In this document: piece by piece, positions 61,251 to 64,000 of the stretch
Layout: every line of letters begins with the position of its first letter
Position numbering within the stretch: position 1 is the stretch's first letter
DNA from: Vanilla planifolia
Taxonomy: Eukaryota; Streptophyta; Magnoliopsida; Asparagales; Orchidaceae
Direction: 5' to 3'
DNA: 64,000 bases
Assembly (NCBI GenBank): GCA_023846275.1
Contig: JAIUJO010000160.1
Span: 181,959-245,958 of the forward strand
Made by a program: the position numbers and the translations under genes
Notes under the pieces: model-generated
Databases searched by the model: none
Told to the model about the DNA's origin: nothing
Seen by the model: the letters and a program-made list of their open reading frames with translations, nothing else

Positions 61251-64000
61251 ATAACATGCAAGAATTTTCATTTTTGTTATTATTTTTTATTGTGTAAATA
61301 TTTTTTATTTTATTTAAATAGAATAATAAGTTTCATGAATACTCTTCACACTTAAAAAGCTATTTCCAAGGAATTCTTCCAATTTTTGAAAAGGTAAGAC
61401 AATTTATTATTTATATAATTTATCTTTAACCATTTTATTATTCAATAGTCTTTGTGATTTTTTGATTTTAAAAATTTTTTATTAACTTTATTTCATTTTT
61501 ATATGCCTCTTTTTTGAATGTAAATTATTTTTATGTTTCATCACTCAATCATAATTCTAATTAATTTAAAATTTTATTTAAAAGATTCTTTTTATTTCTT
61601 TCTTAATGGATTATTCATCTACATTGACCTATTGTTAGCATTAACTATAAAGTAATTTTGGACAATATTTGTACATAGATTAGCTATTTAAAATTTTTAA
61701 TTACTCAATATATTTCTTATATTTGTACATATATAAAAACTTTATTCAAATTTCAATTTTTTTTAATTTTAATAAATAAAATAGTTTAATTTTTCTCATT
61801 ACTTTTAAATCTTTAATGGTCAAATTAAATTAAAAATAAATTAAAATATGAAATATTTTTTATACAACATAAAAAGCTTTTTATAACATTAGAATAAAGT
61901 GAAATAAGGTAATATAAGTTATTAGTTAGAAAATATTAAAAATTGCATTGCACTAATTTATCTTATTTATAATTTTAAATTTTTTTTGCAAACATTAAAC
62001 ATAAAAAGTATTAAATTAATATAAAATATTTACAAAAATGCTATTAGAGTTGATAAAGTAATAAAAAGAAGTACAATATGATGAACAAAACTAAAAGTTG
62101 AAATTACATATCAAATATTTAAAAAAGTTATTTAAGCCTTAATATTATCAATATAAAAGTTAAAAATATCATAATAAAAGTAAACAAAATTCAAAAGGGA
62201 GTGCTAGTGTTTAGAAGATTTTTCTTCACAAAACGTTTATAAATAATACTCGTGTACCAGTGTAACGAAAAAACAATTTAAAATTCTTTATGCCAGTAGT
62301 ATGTGAAAAACTTAATCTTATGATAAGATAATAAAAGATATTCGTTTGTCAAAATGGTGAGAATAAGGTAAAGTAACTAAGATACTTTTAAATAATTACT
62401 ATGCATGAGTTAAAAATTATGCCATCAAAAATTTTTGTGCTTACATAAAAACATTAACAAATTTATATGTTGATAACTTTGTGAATAATTATCAAAAGAA
62501 TACTTTTTCATTAAAAAATATGAAACTTGATTCTTAATGAAAAGGTAATTTTGCATGCCTAAACTAATTTTGCACATAAATGTGTTAAATATTTTAGATT
62601 AAGTAGCTAAAATATGTTTTATTATTATTATTATAACTACACCGTATGCATTGACTAGTAAGAAAAATATTTTGTAAAGTGTGTTCTTTCCTTAGTTGAT
62701 AAACAAGGTTAATGTGTTTTTAATTGAAAACTAGTACAAGAATGGCCTTTGAAATTGAATTGTATAATTTGTTGAAGTTGAAAATAAGCAATCTCAAAAG
62801 TGGTAATAAATTTAGAGGGTACATGCTTTTAAATTTTCTTATAGATTTGTTTTAAATTTGTTGGATGTCTTTAATGCATAACGATAAAGGGGCTTCAGGA
62901 AAACTTTACACCACTAGTTTCACTGTGAACATTGCATATATTATCCATTAATAATGATACTGAGTTCCGTCTAGTTTGGTGAGAGCTTTGTAGAATTTTA
63001 GGATTTGTAGAAAATGAAAAATATTTGATAGAAGACTAATGCAAACAAATTACATCAAAAGATCTTTCACTTAATTGCCTTCATTGTATATGTGTTGAAA
63101 TTTAATTATTTTGAAGTTTAGTAAAACTTTGAGGCTAAATGGCTTGAGATTTACTTATAAATTTTATTTGAATTTTTAAGATATCTTCAATACATGGGGA
63201 TATATGAACATATGGAAAGATCTATGCCTTTGCTTGCATTACTATCATTTAGTATACTAACGCATGATCTGGATATTATGTTTCATCAAATTTGATGAAA
63301 GCTTTTTAAAGTTTTGGAATTTAAGAAAATTTTAAGTCTTTAAGACTACATGAACCTTTCCAATCTTTCATGTTAAAAAAGCAATGGTAAATATTTGAAT
63401 AAAAATGAATACCTAAATTATAATACTAGTTTTGTGAAATTGCTAAATTGTTTTAAAAAATCAATTTTAAAAACTTTGTTGTAATAAGTAAAATATTTTA
63501 ATTACAAAATGTATTGATAACATTTCAATGTAAATAAAAAATTCGAATTCCTAATACTATAAGAAATCATGTAAAAACTTATTTTCTACTTGAACATTCT
63601 AATTATTCAATATTAAATATATGGGAAGTATTTTATTATTAATACAACTATTTTATAGGGATTTTAAAAAAAGTTTAGCCTTTAGAATCTTGTTTATCAT
63701 TTTTGTAATTATTAACAAAGAAGAATTAAAGTGATAAGAATAAAAAATGTAAAAGTAGGAAAATTACATTGTAAGTGTAATTTAATAATTAAAATGTTCA
63801 AAAGTTTTACATAATATAAAAAAAAACTTTCTTTGAGTCATTGTAAAGAAAACTTCATAGTTTAAGTAAAAATACAAAGAATATTAAAATATAAAATTTT
63901 ATCATTGAAATAGAGAATAGATCAAATTAAAACCTTTTTGCATGTCTAATTTACAAAACATATTCTTCTAGTGAAAATGCTAAAGTGTTTAGAAATATGA

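Larger units (their letters stand above)
58501..64000. other. Extremely AT-rich non-coding DNA
   Basis: Similar to the first 17 kb: long A/T runs, no gene, no readable domain except the short motif at 61.2 kb and repeat R1b. Confidence 0.55.

Noticed and set aside
1-64000. Organellar DNA insertion, tRNA or rRNA genes, telomeric or satellite arrays, CRISPR
   Set aside because: No recognisable cloverleaf, rRNA block, telomere-type repeat, long satellite array or spaced palindromic repeat was seen. The high AT content alone is not evidence of organelle origin.
1-64000. Fungal RIP-mutated region as an alternative explanation of AT-richness
   Set aside because: The gypsy domains read as plant-type lineages, intervening repeats are diverse, and LTR lengths and the iMet primer site fit plants. 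Only a dinucleotide analysis would settle it formally.

Overview
The window looks like a stretch of plant nuclear chromosome between genes, made almost entirely of very old, decayed retrotransposon DNA. By eye it is about three-quarters A+T and very poor in CpG. It has no long open frame (the longest is 96 codons) and no organisation of a bacterial, viral or organellar kind. The only protein families that can be read with confidence are Ty3/gypsy and related retroelement domains of plant type. Nearly every one is broken by TAA/TAG/TGA codons that are one C-to-T or G-to-A step from CAA, CAG, CGA or TGG. That is the signature of long-term cytosine methylation and deamination. A slow-turnover, low-GC seed plant genome (a gymnosperm such as Welwitschia is one possibility) would fit, but the species is a guess.

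Layout. Positions 1-17.7 kb are extremely AT-rich and hold only dispersed and small tandem repeats and a weak LINE-like motif. From 17.7 to 22.7 kb the DNA is less AT-rich and contains several protein-like segments, mostly on the minus strand, two of them joined by plausible splice sites. They resemble remnants of a multi-exon gene or an unrecognised element; one has a faint OB-fold (RPA-like) look. From about 24.5 to 32.7 kb lies element B, a nearly complete minus-strand Ty3/gypsy retrotransposon. It has two long LTRs, a tRNA-iMet-like primer site, gag, protease, reverse transcriptase, RNase H and integrase, all in canonical order. From 34.0 to 36.4 kb lies D1, a second minus-strand gypsy remnant with an unmistakable integrase.

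From 42.7 to 50.4 kb there is a nested arrangement. A second copy of the D family (D2a at 42.7-43.4 kb and D2b at 49.8-50.4 kb) is split by about 6.4 kb. The split contains element A, a plus-strand gypsy element (45.3-49.2 kb) with short LTRs, protease, RT, RNase H and a truncated integrase. A copia-type LTR start with its purine tract lies at 50.69 kb. The rest, to 58.5 kb, is mixed relic DNA with no assignable gene, and 58.5-64 kb returns to extreme AT-richness. One repeat there (59.8 kb) matches a copy at 1.15 kb.

No gene here appears functional. In both readable RT domains the catalytic aspartate pair is lost (element A reads VYPYGI, element B reads YFDGIF). I found no tRNA, rRNA, CRISPR, operon or intact host gene. 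Boundaries of the old repeats are estimates made by eye, usually good to a few tens of bases.
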